Shown: positions 18,191 to 26,451 of the stretch, in pieces
How positions within the stretch are numbered: the stretch's first letter is position 1
Layout of the letters: each line of letters starts with the position of its first letter
Assembly: GCF_009697225.1 (NCBI RefSeq)
Contig: NZ_WIND01000010.1
Span: 62,001-126,000 of the forward strand
Length of the DNA: 64,000 nucleotides
Source: Halovulum marinum
GTDB taxonomy: Bacteria; Pseudomonadota; Alphaproteobacteria; Rhodobacterales; Rhodobacteraceae
Direction: 5' to 3'
Notes under the pieces: model-generated
What the model was told of the DNA's origin: nothing
Databases searched by the model: none
Seen by the model: only the letters and a program-made list of their open reading frames with translations
Translations under genes and position numbers: made by a program

Positions 18191-19350
18191 CTGCCCCGCC
18201 CGATGATCTCGGACAAATGATCCTGCGGCCGCTCGCGGGTGAGCGCCAGCAGCATGCCAAGCGATATCCCGGCCGCGACCAGCGACGAGCCGCCATAGCT
18301 GATGAATGGCAGCGTCATCCCCTTGGCCGGCAGCAGCCGCACCGCCACTCCGAGGTTGATCAGCGCCTGCATGCCGAACACCACCGCCAGACCGGTGCCG
18401 GCGAGGCGCACGAACGGGTCGCGCTCGCGCAGCAGGCGGATCAGCGAGCGGATCACCACGATCGAGAACAGCGCAATGATCAGCAGGCAGATCAGCAGCC
18501 CGTATTCCTCGGCGGCGACGGCGATGATGAAATCGGTGTGCGCATCGGGCAACGACCACTTCACGGTGCCCTCGCCCACGCCGACGCCGAAGATCCCGCC
18601 CTCCTGGATCGCGTTGGTGGCAAAACCGATCTGCGTGCGCGGATCGATGTCGGGGGACAGGAAGCCGTCGATGCGGCCGGCGACGTGTTCGGAATTCGCA
18701 TAGGCGAACAGCCCGGCGCCCAGCACCCCGAACGCCACGACCAGCAGCAGCAGGATGGAGGCGCCGGCGACGAAGTACATCAGCGCCCAGGTGGCCAGGA
18801 TCAGGCTGGCCTGGCCGAAATCCGGCTGCAGCGCCAGCATCAGTGTCAGCAGCACGGCGACGATGAACGACAGTGTCCGGCCCGGCGGGCCCGATTGATC
18901 GTAGCTTCCGGCCATCATCCAGGCGGCGAACGCGACGAAGGTGGGTTTCAGGAACTCCGACGGCTGCACGCTGGCGAAGCCCAGGGAGTACCAGCGCGTC
19001 GCGCCCTTGCCGAAATCGGTCCCAAGCACCGGCAGCAGCGCCAACGCGACGGTGGCGGCGAGGAACCCAAGCACCGCCTTGCGGCGGATCTCGGTCGGCG
19101 ACATCATCGAGACGAGCACCATCACGCCCAGCGCCAGCGTACCGAACAGACCCTGGCGGAAGACGTAGTAGAACGGGTCCAGCCCGTTGCGTGCCGCCAG
19201 CGGCGGCGATGCCGCCAGCCCCAGCATCAAGCCGACCAGGAAAAGCCCCGCGACGGCGCCGAGCGACCAGCGGTCGATCGTGCGCCACCAGCGCGGCAAA
19301 AGCGGTTCACCCGGTTTCGCGGCAACCGCGCCGTACACCATCTCGGTCAT
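18187..19350 (-). CDS. ftsW: Septal peptidoglycan polymerase FtsW
   Basis: SEDS-family glycosyltransferase of the divisome, 387 residues with about ten membrane segments. Typical segments are [35 protein letters not shown] (with the Asp-containing loop of SEDS proteins), [17 protein letters not shown] and [13 protein letters not shown]. It is the first dcw gene here: upstream lies a methyltransferase rather than murD or mraY, so the rest of the cluster must be elsewhere. Confidence 0.96.
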   Translation of the reverse strand: MTEMVYGAVAAKPGEPLLPRWWRTIDRWSLGAVAGLFLVGLMLGLAASPPLAARNGLDPFYYVFRQGLFGTLALGVMVLVSMMSPTEIRRKAVLGFLAATVALALLPVLGTDFGKGATRWYSLGFASVQPSEFLKPTFVAFAAWMMAGSYDQSGPPGRTLSFIVAVLLTLMLALQPDFGQASLILATWALMYFVAGASILLLLVVAFGVLGAGLFAYANSEHVAGRIDGFLSPDIDPRTQIGFATNAIQEGGIFGVGVGEGTVKWSLPDAHTDFIIAVAAEEYGLLICLLIIALFSIVVIRSLIRLLRERDPFVRLAGTGLAVVFGMQALINLGVAVRLLPAKGMTLPFISYGGSSLVAAGISLGMLLALTRERPQDHLSEIIGRGR

Positions 19351-19419
19351 GACGACCTGCCCATCTGCTGCCTCTGGCCAGCGGTTCTGCCGCGCGGCCC
19401 ATTCTTTATGGGCGCAACT

Positions 19420-20049
19420 CTAGCCGCTTTGCACCGCCGAGGCCAGCATTTCGGCCAGCCAGACGGTGCGGAAATCCGTTTGCGGGTCGTTGCGCCGAAA
19501 CTGCAGCGGCATCAGGCCGCTTGCGGCCATCAGCCGCCGGTAGTGCGCAGGGTCGAGCGAGGCGTGATAGACCGGCTCGCCGCCCACCAGCCCGCCGACC
19601 TCGCCCGCGGCCGGGCCGGTGGTCAGCAGCAGGCGCGCGCCGGGCGCCATATGGCGCGCGAAAACCGGAAACATCGCGGCCTGATCGCGGCGCGGCAGAT
19701 GGAAACAGCTGTCCCAGGCGAGGACGGCATCGAACCTGCGCCCGAGATCGATCGTGCGCATGTCGGCCAGGATCAGCCGCGCGCCGGGCACGTTCCGGCG
19801 GGCGATCCTCAGCATCGGAGCGGCGAAATCGACGCCGGTCAGCGCGAAGCCCCGCCGGGCCAGCTCCGCCGCAATCGGTGCGCCGGAGCCGCAGCCGAGG
19901 TCGAGCACCGCCGCGCCGGGACTCAGGCCCGCGACCAGCCGGTCGATCCACGGTCGTTCGATCCGCAACCGCTTCGGGCGTTCCCGGTCCCAGCGCGCCG
20001 CCTGGCGGCAGTAGACACCGCGAAGCGCGCCGGGATCCGGCAAGGTCAT
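19420..20049 (-). CDS. Class I SAM-dependent methyltransferase
   Basis: A 209-residue methyltransferase with a complete Rossmann motif I, VLDLGCGSGAPIA (about 48-60), motif II VDFAAPML, and the DAVLAWDSCFHLP segment. The C-terminal part has GLMPLQFRRNDPQTDFRTVWLA. The substrate is not identifiable. ATG 20049 is preferred because the open frame further upstream is arginine-rich and overlaps the oxidoreductase gene. It lies 22 bases after that gene and may be the last gene of the catabolic operon or simply adjacent. Cytosolic. Confidence 0.82.
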   Translation of the reverse strand: MTLPDPGALRGVYCRQAARWDRERPKRLRIERPWIDRLVAGLSPGAAVLDLGCGSGAPIAAELARRGFALTGVDFAAPMLRIARRNVPGARLILADMRTIDLGRRFDAVLAWDSCFHLPRRDQAAMFPVFARHMAPGARLLLTTGPAAGEVGGLVGGEPVYHASLDPAHYRRLMAASGLMPLQFRRNDPQTDFRTVWLAEMLASAVQSG

Positions 20050-20071
20050 CGGTGCCGGGCGCCGCGCGCGG

Positions 20072-21193
20072 TCATGCCCGCAGCGCCTGTTTCGACTGCC
20101 GCGAAAGCTCGACCGGCTGACCGGAGCGCGCGCTTTCCTCGGCGGCCGCACCGACGGCGACGGCAATCCGGCCATCCTCGACGCTGACCGCCGGACCCGA
20201 CCCGCCGTTCACCATCGCAAGGAACGCCTGGTGCTGGAAGAAGGTCGAGCCGTGGTGATCGCCGGCGCGCAGAATGCGCGGGTCGGTCTCGAGAACCTCG
20301 CGGGTAACGCGCCGGGTGGCGCGGTCCGACAGCACGAACTCGCCATGGCGCTCGACCCCGCCGGGGGCGAAGCGCGCGGGGCCCGGAACCCGCGCGTCCA
20401 GCCGCGCCCGGTCTCCGGTGGCCGAGATCTCCTCCTGCCACTCGGCGCCCTCGGCGAACATGCACAGGTCCAGCATCGCCCGCTGCCCGCCATCGAAATC
20501 GACGACCACATAGGCGTTGTCCAGCACGTCCGCGCGCCGGCCGGCGTACTCCTCGTCCAGAAAGTTCACGTCCATCCCGCCGGAGGCGAAGACCCGCACC
20601 GGCTCGGCATCGAGGATCAGGCGCATCAGGTCGAAGAAATGGCAGCACTTCTCGACCAGCGTGCCGCCGGACTGCGCCCTGAAGCGGTTCCAGTTGCCGA
20701 CCTTGGTCAGGAACGGGAAGCGATGCTCGCGGATGGTCAGCATGCGCACCCGGCCGGCGGTGCCGGCGCGAACCTCGGCCAGCAGGCGGGCGACTGCGGG
20801 CATGTAGCGGTATTCCATTGCCACCCACAGCGGCGCCGCGCGGCGCGCCTGCAGCGTCTCGATCTCGGCGCATTCCGCGTCGCTGACGCCCAGCGGCTTC
20901 TCGCACAGCACCGGCAGTTCGGTGCGCAGCAGATCGCGCAGGATCGGCAGGTGCAAATGGTTCGGCGCGGCGACCACGACCGCGTCCAGCGCCTCGGCCG
21001 CCAGCATCTCGCGGTGGGTCGGGTAGGCGCGCGCGCCCGCGCCCAGCAGGTCCATCGACAGCCCGGTCTGCTCGGTGTCGGGCTCGGCAATGGCGGTGAC
21101 GCGGGCGCCGTCCAGCAGGGCGATGTTGCGCATGTGCTCGCGCCCCATCATGCCGGCGCCGATGATGCCGTAGCGTTTCTGCATGTCGGTCAT
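20072..21193 (-). CDS. Gfo/Idh/MocA family NAD(P)-dependent protein
   Basis: A 373-residue protein with an N-terminal Rossmann fold (YGIIGAGMMGREHMRNIA), the family lysine motif CEKPL (about 100), AMEYRYMPAV, and a catalytic-domain block GGTLVEKCCHFFDLMRLI. This superfamily holds sugar dehydrogenases and also NAD-dependent glycosidases (GH109 and, for sulfoquinovosides, GH188). Sequence alone does not separate these here. ATG 21193 overlaps the isomerase-like gene stop by four bases. Given the kinase, aldolase and isomerase next door, it probably prepares or releases the sugar. Confidence 0.85.
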   Translation of the reverse strand: MTDMQKRYGIIGAGMMGREHMRNIALLDGARVTAIAEPDTEQTGLSMDLLGAGARAYPTHREMLAAEALDAVVVAAPNHLHLPILRDLLRTELPVLCEKPLGVSDAECAEIETLQARRAAPLWVAMEYRYMPAVARLLAEVRAGTAGRVRMLTIREHRFPFLTKVGNWNRFRAQSGGTLVEKCCHFFDLMRLILDAEPVRVFASGGMDVNFLDEEYAGRRADVLDNAYVVVDFDGGQRAMLDLCMFAEGAEWQEEISATGDRARLDARVPGPARFAPGGVERHGEFVLSDRATRRVTREVLETDPRILRAGDHHGSTFFQHQAFLAMVNGGSGPAVSVEDGRIAVAVGAAAEESARSGQPVELSRQSKQALRA

Positions 21194-22566
21194 ATCTCCA
21201 GAACCGGAAGGCCCAGCGCGGCGGCCGCCTGCCGCAGCGCAGGCCGGTGGTCGCCATAGGCCAGGGCCATGTGGTGTTCGAGGCCGGAGGCGATCACGTC
21301 GTCGAGCACGTCGGCGGCGGGCCGGTCGAAGCGGATCACCCCCGAGGTGCCGGTGAAGGCCTTGGGGCGCTTGAGCGCCTCGCCGCCCGAGATCACCAGC
21401 CGCGGCTGCCCGTGCGCCTGGGAGACACGGGCGAAGGTGACACGGCCCGGCTTCAGCGGAAACTCGTAGAGCAGCGGCATCTTGCGGTTGGTGTGGATCG
21501 TCGCGTGCGGGGTCTCGTCCGGGTCGGCCATCGACAGCGGTGCCTGTCCGCAATGCCAGACGACGCCGGTGTTATCGCCTTCGTCCATGTCGACGAGGTC
21601 GACCAGGAACACGGGCGCGCCCGCAGCCTCCTGCAGCAGCATCTGGGTCAGCGCGCCGTAGACGTCGGCCTCGCAGGCACAGGGCACGCGGGCTTCGCCC
21701 AGTTGCGCGACCGGGCCGCAGACCGCGCCGCCGTATTCGGTGAAGGTCTCGGGCCAGCAGCGGATCGCGAAGGCGTCATAGCTGCCCCTGGCCCGCAGGT
21801 GGTCCAGCGCAACCCGCAGCCGCAGCGAGCGGTCGAGTTCCGCCGGGTCCACCGCGTCCAGATCCGGCAGCGCCTGCGCCGTCTGCGCGCGCAGACCGGC
21901 AGCGGCGTCGTCGGGCAGTGCCCGGGCGTCATCGAACAGCGACTGGATTTCCAGCGCATCGACGCTGACGCCCGTCAGGGCCTTCAGCGTGTCCGCGTCA
22001 TAGGCGCAGGTATCGAACCCGTCCGGGTGCGCGCCGATCCGGCCGATCCGCTTGCCCGAAAGCGCCTTGGCGATGCGCTCACCCTCTGGCCCTGTCCCGG
22101 TCGCCGCTTGCGGTGCCAGCTTGCCCGAGGGCCGCTCCCCTGCCAGCAGTGCGGTGACGTTCGCACCTTCCGGTTCGGCGTAGAGCCAGTCGAAGCTGCG
22201 CCCTGCCAGCCCCAGCGCGTGGCTGGCCAGGTTCAGCCCGCAGAATGCGTTGAGACGCAGCCGCCCGCCGAGACGCGGCTCGGGCACCGCCCAGATCGCC
22301 AGCGGCCCGTCGAAACCGTTCGCCGCCTCGACCACCATCGCGGCGTCGGTAAAGGTCACCTGCAACACCAGCACCCGGTCGATGCCCTGCCGCGTGAGGT
22401 CCGCCAGCGCCATGCGCCCGGCCTGCATGTCGAAAAGCAGCTCGCGCGGGCCGACCAGGTCATGCCCGGTGGCATCCAGCGCGGCCAGCATCGCTGCGAG
22501 CTTCTCGCTCGCGAAATCCACGTCGAAGGTGGGCCGGCCCAGCGGCAGAAGTCCGATCCGCGACAT
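21190..22566 (-). CDS. L-fucose/L-arabinose isomerase-like protein
   Basis: A 458-residue protein of the fucose/arabinose isomerase superfamily, metal-dependent aldose-ketose isomerases. Family-like segments are an N-terminal LVLQVTFTDAAMVVEAAN, ALEIQSLFDDAR, AIRCWPETFTEYGG with CGPVAQLGEARVPCACEADVYGALT (probable metal Glu in CEAD), and VDMDEGDNTGVVWHCGQAP near the active site. The ATG at 22566 follows the aldolase stop at once; an ATG at 22581 would overlap it. The substrate is unknown. The neighbours suggest an aldohexose converted to a ketose that is then phosphorylated and cleaved. Confidence 0.78.
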   Translation of the reverse strand: MSRIGLLPLGRPTFDVDFASEKLAAMLAALDATGHDLVGPRELLFDMQAGRMALADLTRQGIDRVLVLQVTFTDAAMVVEAANGFDGPLAIWAVPEPRLGGRLRLNAFCGLNLASHALGLAGRSFDWLYAEPEGANVTALLAGERPSGKLAPQAATGTGPEGERIAKALSGKRIGRIGAHPDGFDTCAYDADTLKALTGVSVDALEIQSLFDDARALPDDAAAGLRAQTAQALPDLDAVDPAELDRSLRLRVALDHLRARGSYDAFAIRCWPETFTEYGGAVCGPVAQLGEARVPCACEADVYGALTQMLLQEAAGAPVFLVDLVDMDEGDNTGVVWHCGQAPLSMADPDETPHATIHTNRKMPLLYEFPLKPGRVTFARVSQAHGQPRLVISGGEALKRPKAFTGTSGVIRFDRPAADVLDDVIASGLEHHMALAYGDHRPALRQAAAALGLPVLEI

Positions 22567-22567
22567 C

Positions 22568-23593
22568 TCAGGCCTCGGCATAGGTGTGGCGGAAGCTGGC
22601 GTCGGCGGGGGCGAATCGCGCGCCGGTGCCGCCGAAGGCCGGGTGCTCGGCCCAGGGCATGGCGTGCGCTTCGGTCAGGGCGTTCAGTTCCTGCATGTAA
22701 GGTATGCCGCCGTCGCGCAGCCCGGCCTCGATCGCCGCCCAGTCGGGATAGGCCTGGAACGCGTCCAGCCAGATCGCCCGGCCCGCAAGGTAGCCGGAAG
22801 CCCCCGCCGCATAGGCATGTTCCAGGATGCGCTTGAACTCGGGCTTGCCCGCGCCCGCCGACAGCATCACCCACGGGCGCCCCGCCAGCCGGCCCATCTC
22901 GTCGAACAGCGCCTGCACCTGCGCCGAGCCGTCCGCCGCCCGGGCATTCACCGGGCTTTCCAGCTTGAAGATGTCGACGCCGTACTCGGGCCTGGCGAAT
23001 TCCTCGACCGAGGCGAGCACGTGGTCGGACCGCTTGGCCTGCATCTCGACGTAGTCCTTCGTCTGGTCGGCATCGCCCTTCAGCGGATAGACCAGCAGCT
23101 CGAACAGGAACGGGATGTCATGCTGCGCGCACGCGTCGCCGATACGGCGGGTGAAGTCCTGCTGGGCGCGGCAGACCTCGGGCGAAGCGTCGGGGCGGTA
23201 CCACGCCAGCACCTTCACCGCGTCGCCGCCCATGCGCTTGATCTTGCCCACGGACCAGTCGTCGATCTGCGCCGACAGGCGGCCGCCGTCAGACTCCTGG
23301 AACAGGCTGTCCTCCAGCGTCACGATCAGCCCCTTGTCGGGCGACAGGCGGTCCAGCCCCATCGGGATCGCGTAGTGCGGGTCCAGCAGCAGCGCCGAGC
23401 TTTCCGCCTGCAGCGCCTCGATCAGCAGGGTCTTGAAGCGGGCGACCTCCCGCCACGGGGCCTCGTCGGTGTTGTGGTGTCTGGCGATCGGCCCCTTGAT
23501 CGGCGGGCGCTGATCCACCGCGGTCATCTTGAAGCGGCCGGCCGCGTCGGCCAGGCGTCGGAAACCCCAGAGTTTTCCGGGTGTCAGCTGCAT
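22568..23593 (-). CDS. LacD-type class I aldolase
   Basis: A 341-residue TIM-barrel aldolase resembling tagatose-1,6-bisphosphate aldolase LacD and sulfofructose-1-phosphate aldolase YihT. Matching blocks are TAVDQRP near the N terminus, ALLLDPHYAIPMGLD, DAVKVLAWYRPD, PFLFELLVYPLKGD, DIFKLESPVN (lysine expected to form the Schiff base) and GASGYLAGRAIWLDAF. It would cleave a ketose phosphate into dihydroxyacetone phosphate plus an aldehyde. The start overlaps the kinase stop by one base (TGATG), so it is coupled to it. LacD (about 326 residues) is closer in length than YihT (about 292). Confidence 0.85.
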   Translation of the reverse strand: MQLTPGKLWGFRRLADAAGRFKMTAVDQRPPIKGPIARHHNTDEAPWREVARFKTLLIEALQAESSALLLDPHYAIPMGLDRLSPDKGLIVTLEDSLFQESDGGRLSAQIDDWSVGKIKRMGGDAVKVLAWYRPDASPEVCRAQQDFTRRIGDACAQHDIPFLFELLVYPLKGDADQTKDYVEMQAKRSDHVLASVEEFARPEYGVDIFKLESPVNARAADGSAQVQALFDEMGRLAGRPWVMLSAGAGKPEFKRILEHAYAAGASGYLAGRAIWLDAFQAYPDWAAIEAGLRDGGIPYMQELNALTEAHAMPWAEHPAFGGTGARFAPADASFRHTYAEA

Positions 23594-24471
23594 CAGTCTG
23601 CTCCTTGCATGAACTCGTCCACCTCGGCCCGCGTCGGTGCGCCCTGGCGGCCGCCGGGCCGGGTGCATTTCAGGCTGGCGGTGGCGTTGGCGAAGACCAC
23701 CGCCGCGCGTTCGGACCGGCCCTCGGCCAGGGCCAGGGCGAAGGCGCCGTGCCAGACGTCGCCCGCGCCGAGGGTGTCGACGGCGGCGACCTGCGGCGCG
23801 GGGATGCGCTCGGGGCCGCCGGCCCCGGCGATCAGCGTACCGGCGGCGCCATCGGTAACGCAGACCCACGCACCGGTGCGGCGGGTCGCCCTGGCCAGGC
23901 CTTCGGAAAGATCGCGGGTGGCGGTGAATTCGGCCAGCCCCTGCGCCGAGAAGGCGACATGGGTCGCGGCGGCGGCAAGGGTTCCGGACACCGGCGCCTC
24001 GCCGTCCAGCACCGCCGGAATGCCCAGCGTGCGGGCGTGTGCAAAGACCTGCATCGCCGCCTCGGGCCAGCGGGTGTCGGCCAGCACGGCAGAGGGTTTG
24101 CCAAGGTCCCTGTCCAGCCGCTCGGCCAGTTTCTCGCCGCGGAAGGCGACGATCTGGCGCTCGCCCGCCGGGTCCACCAGGATCGAGGAATAGGCCGAGC
24201 GTCCGCCAGGCGTGCGCACCACCAGCGAGGTGTCGACGCCCCAGTCTTCGAGGTCGTCGCAGGTCATCCGCCCGATCATGTCCTGCCCGCAGCGCGCGGC
24301 AAGCCGGGCCCGGCCGCCCAGCCGGGCGATGGCGACCGCCGCATTGCCCGCGCAGCCGCCGCCGACGATCGCGGCATCGGCGGCGCGGTATTTCTCGGGG
24401 CGGTCCGGGAAGGCGTCCACCGTGAACAGGAAGTCGATCGCGGTCGAGCCGCAGACGAGCACATCGGTCAT
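23593..24471 (-). CDS. PfkB-family sugar kinase
   Basis: A ribokinase-fold kinase of 292 residues. It has N-terminal VGGGCAGNAAVAIARLGG (about 36-53), a substrate-lid region, and the C-terminal signature AAVDTLGAGDVWHGAFALA, with the catalytic base in GAGD. It probably phosphorylates a ketose that the adjacent aldolase splits. It starts directly at the stop of the peroxidase-like gene (TGA then ATG), so both are in one transcript. It is distinct from the fructokinase at 35.9 kb, which has a shorter motif set and different surroundings. Confidence 0.88.
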   Translation of the reverse strand: MTDVLVCGSTAIDFLFTVDAFPDRPEKYRAADAAIVGGGCAGNAAVAIARLGGRARLAARCGQDMIGRMTCDDLEDWGVDTSLVVRTPGGRSAYSSILVDPAGERQIVAFRGEKLAERLDRDLGKPSAVLADTRWPEAAMQVFAHARTLGIPAVLDGEAPVSGTLAAAATHVAFSAQGLAEFTATRDLSEGLARATRRTGAWVCVTDGAAGTLIAGAGGPERIPAPQVAAVDTLGAGDVWHGAFALALAEGRSERAAVVFANATASLKCTRPGGRQGAPTRAEVDEFMQGAD

Positions 24472-25764
24472 TCAGTCCACCTTCAACCCGCTGGGCACAC
24501 TCTCGGGGCGGCCCAGCCTGCCCTTGACGCTGTCCCCGCCGGTCAGCGCGTGCAGGAAGGCGACAATGTCCGCCACCTGCGCATCGGCGAGCGTGCGCGG
24601 GGTGATGTCGAGCCGCGCGCGCAGCCGGGCGGCCTCGCGGGCGTCCTGGAACCCGAGGAAGTCGCCCGGCACGAGGTTCGCGACCTGAGGCAGCGTCGCC
24701 ATGTCCGGCGTCCAGGCGTCCAGCATTCCCAGCGGGTCCAGGTGATGCCGCACGATACCATTGAGGGTCGGATAGGCGCCGTTGTGCCCGTAGGGCGCGG
24801 TCAGCGCGACGTTGCGCAGCGCGGGCGTGCGGAACCGGTAGGCGTCCTCCAGCCGGTCGGTCTCGGCCATGCGGCCGACGTCGCGGGCAACCGGATCGAA
24901 CCGGCGGGTGCGGCCGGGGCCGATATGCGGCAGCGCCAGCGCATGGAAGTCCTGGTCGGTGAGAAGCGGGCCGGCGTGACAGCCCGAGCAGCCCGCCTCG
25001 TCGAAGAACAGGTCCATGCCGCGCTGCTGCGCCGGGGTCAGCGCCGCTTCGCCCGCCAGGTACCGGTCATAGGGGCTGTCGAAGCTGCGCCATTCGGAAT
25101 TGATGAAGTCGCCCAGCGCGTTGGCGATATCGGCGATGCCGATTTCCTCGGGCGCCTCGATCTGCGGATAGGCCGCCTGCAGCATCCGCGCATATTCCGG
25201 AATCGTTCGCACCCGCCGCGCGATCATCGCCCAGCCCTCCGAGGGGCGCCGCAGCATCGCGCGGACCACGGGGTTCTCCTCGGGATCGCCGGCCATCTCG
25301 AAGCGCGCCGTCAGCGGGATCAGCGCCTGCGCGGCGAGGATGCCGTTCAGCCCGCGCGGCAGATACTCCTCGGCCGGAGAATTGAAATCGTTGTCGTAAA
25401 GGTCCGACGGCTCCAGCCGTCCGTCGTGAAACAGGGTGCGGATCTGCCGGGCGCCGAGGTTCCACAGTGGCGGTGCGTTGCGCGGCACGCGCTTCAGCAC
25501 CGTGCCCGGCGCGGCGGTGCGCTTCGGTCCCAGACCGGTCGCGCCCTGCCCCAGCCCCAGGCTGAGGCCGTCGCCGGTGCCGCTGTCGTGGCGATGGCAG
25601 GTCCCGCACGAGATGTCGCGGTTGCCCGACAGGATCGGGTCGTAGAACAGCAGCCGTCCGACCTCGGCCGCGCGTTCGTTGAAGGACAGGAAGTCTTCGG
25701 GGCCCAGCGCCTGCTGCGCGGCGGCGCTTGAGGCCAGCGCGGCGGCAAGGCACAGTCCGGCCAA
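24472..25764 (-). CDS. Di-heme cytochrome c peroxidase/MauG-family protein
   Basis: A periplasmic c-type cytochrome with two heme-attachment motifs, CGTCH (about 53-57) and CSGCH (about 259-263), and family blocks RNAPPLWNLG, LFHDGRL, EWRSFDSPYDRYLAG, FRTPALRNVALTAPYGHNGAYPTL. A signal-like hydrophobic run ending ASSAAAQQ precedes the mature part. The start is unresolved: TTG 25764 is the only standard start codon in frame for this region and lacks a ribosome site and basic n-region. Its stop touches the sugar kinase start, an odd partner for a heme peroxidase. The substrate (peroxide or a protein partner as for MauG) is unknown. Confidence 0.82.
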   Translation of the reverse strand: MAGLCLAAALASSAAAQQALGPEDFLSFNERAAEVGRLLFYDPILSGNRDISCGTCHRHDSGTGDGLSLGLGQGATGLGPKRTAAPGTVLKRVPRNAPPLWNLGARQIRTLFHDGRLEPSDLYDNDFNSPAEEYLPRGLNGILAAQALIPLTARFEMAGDPEENPVVRAMLRRPSEGWAMIARRVRTIPEYARMLQAAYPQIEAPEEIGIADIANALGDFINSEWRSFDSPYDRYLAGEAALTPAQQRGMDLFFDEAGCSGCHAGPLLTDQDFHALALPHIGPGRTRRFDPVARDVGRMAETDRLEDAYRFRTPALRNVALTAPYGHNGAYPTLNGIVRHHLDPLGMLDAWTPDMATLPQVANLVPGDFLGFQDAREAARLRARLDITPRTLADAQVADIVAFLHALTGGDSVKGRLGRPESVPSGLKVD

Positions 25765-25776
25765 CGGAGGACGAAG

Positions 25777-26250
25777 ATGCCGCGAACCCTTGCCCTTGCG
25801 CTGACCCTCATGGCCGCCCCGGCGCTGGCCGAGATCGAGCAGGCGCGCGATCTGATGGAGGCCGGGCGCTTCGCGGAGGCGTACCGGGAACTGTGGCCGG
25901 CGGCGCGATCCGGCAATGCCGACGCCGAGGAGCTGATCGGGGTGATGTACGCGATGGGTCTGGGCGTCGCGCGCGACGACGCGCGGGCGTTCGAGTGGTA
26001 TCTGCGCTCGGCGATGAAGGGGCATCCGGGCGCGCAGTCCGGCGTCGGCTGGTACTACGAGATCGGCCGCGGCCTGCCCGCGCCGGATCTGGTGCGCGCA
26101 TACCTGTGGTACGCGCTCAGCGCCATCGGCGGCGATCCCGACGCGGCGATCAGCATCGAGGAGGTGGTCAAGAAGATGACGCCGGAGCAGATCGCCAGGG
26201 CGCAGGTGCTGATCGCCGATTACCGACCCTGGCTGTACCCGTTCGAATAG
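25777..26250 (+). CDS. Exported Sel1-repeat protein
   Basis: A 157-residue periplasmic protein: signal peptide of about 18 residues (ALTLMAAPALA), then Sel1-type helical repeats (AYRELWPAARSGNADAEELIGVMYAMG, shown here only by its ends AYRELW and YAMG; AFEWYLRSAMKGHPGAQSG; AYLWYALSA). Such repeats bind other proteins. ATG 25777 has CGGAGG six bases upstream. That ribosome site overlaps the probable beginning of the divergent peroxidase gene, so the two genes share almost no promoter space. Partner unknown. Confidence 0.85.
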   Translation: MPRTLALALTLMAAPALAEIEQARDLMEAGRFAEAYRELWPAARSGNADAEELIGVMYAMGLGVARDDARAFEWYLRSAMKGHPGAQSGVGWYYEIGRGLPAPDLVRAYLWYALSAIGGDPDAAISIEEVVKKMTPEQIARAQVLIADYRPWLYPFE

Positions 26251-26420
26251 CCAGCCTGCCGATGCTGGCGTCCGGTGCGGGCGCGGCTGCGGTCTGCGGC
26301 GGTCTGCTGTCGAAATCATCGGTTCGGCCCCTGGAAGGCGGCGCTGGTTCGGTCTGCGTCAAGTCTGGCGTGCCCGGCTGTCCGGGCGCTTTGCGGCGGC
26401 GACGCGCCGCCGCGGGCACA

Positions 26421-26446
26421 GGCGCCGCGCCCCGTGGCGCGGCGCC
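26421..26446. terminator. Strong hairpin between sel1-type gene and dctP
   Basis: GGCGCCGCGCC-CCGT-GGCGCGGCGCC, a perfect 11-bp stem with a 4-base loop, lies five bases after the dctP stop (minus strand) and 170 bases after the Sel1 gene stop (plus strand). No T-run follows in either direction. It probably ends or stabilises the TRAP transcript. The rest of 26251-26420 shows no gene. Confidence 0.55.
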
Positions 26447-26451
26447 GACAG

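Noticed and set aside
24276-24464. Short minus-strand frame within the sugar kinase
   Set aside because: Arg/Ala/Ser-rich shadow typical of GC-rich DNA in the wrong frame.
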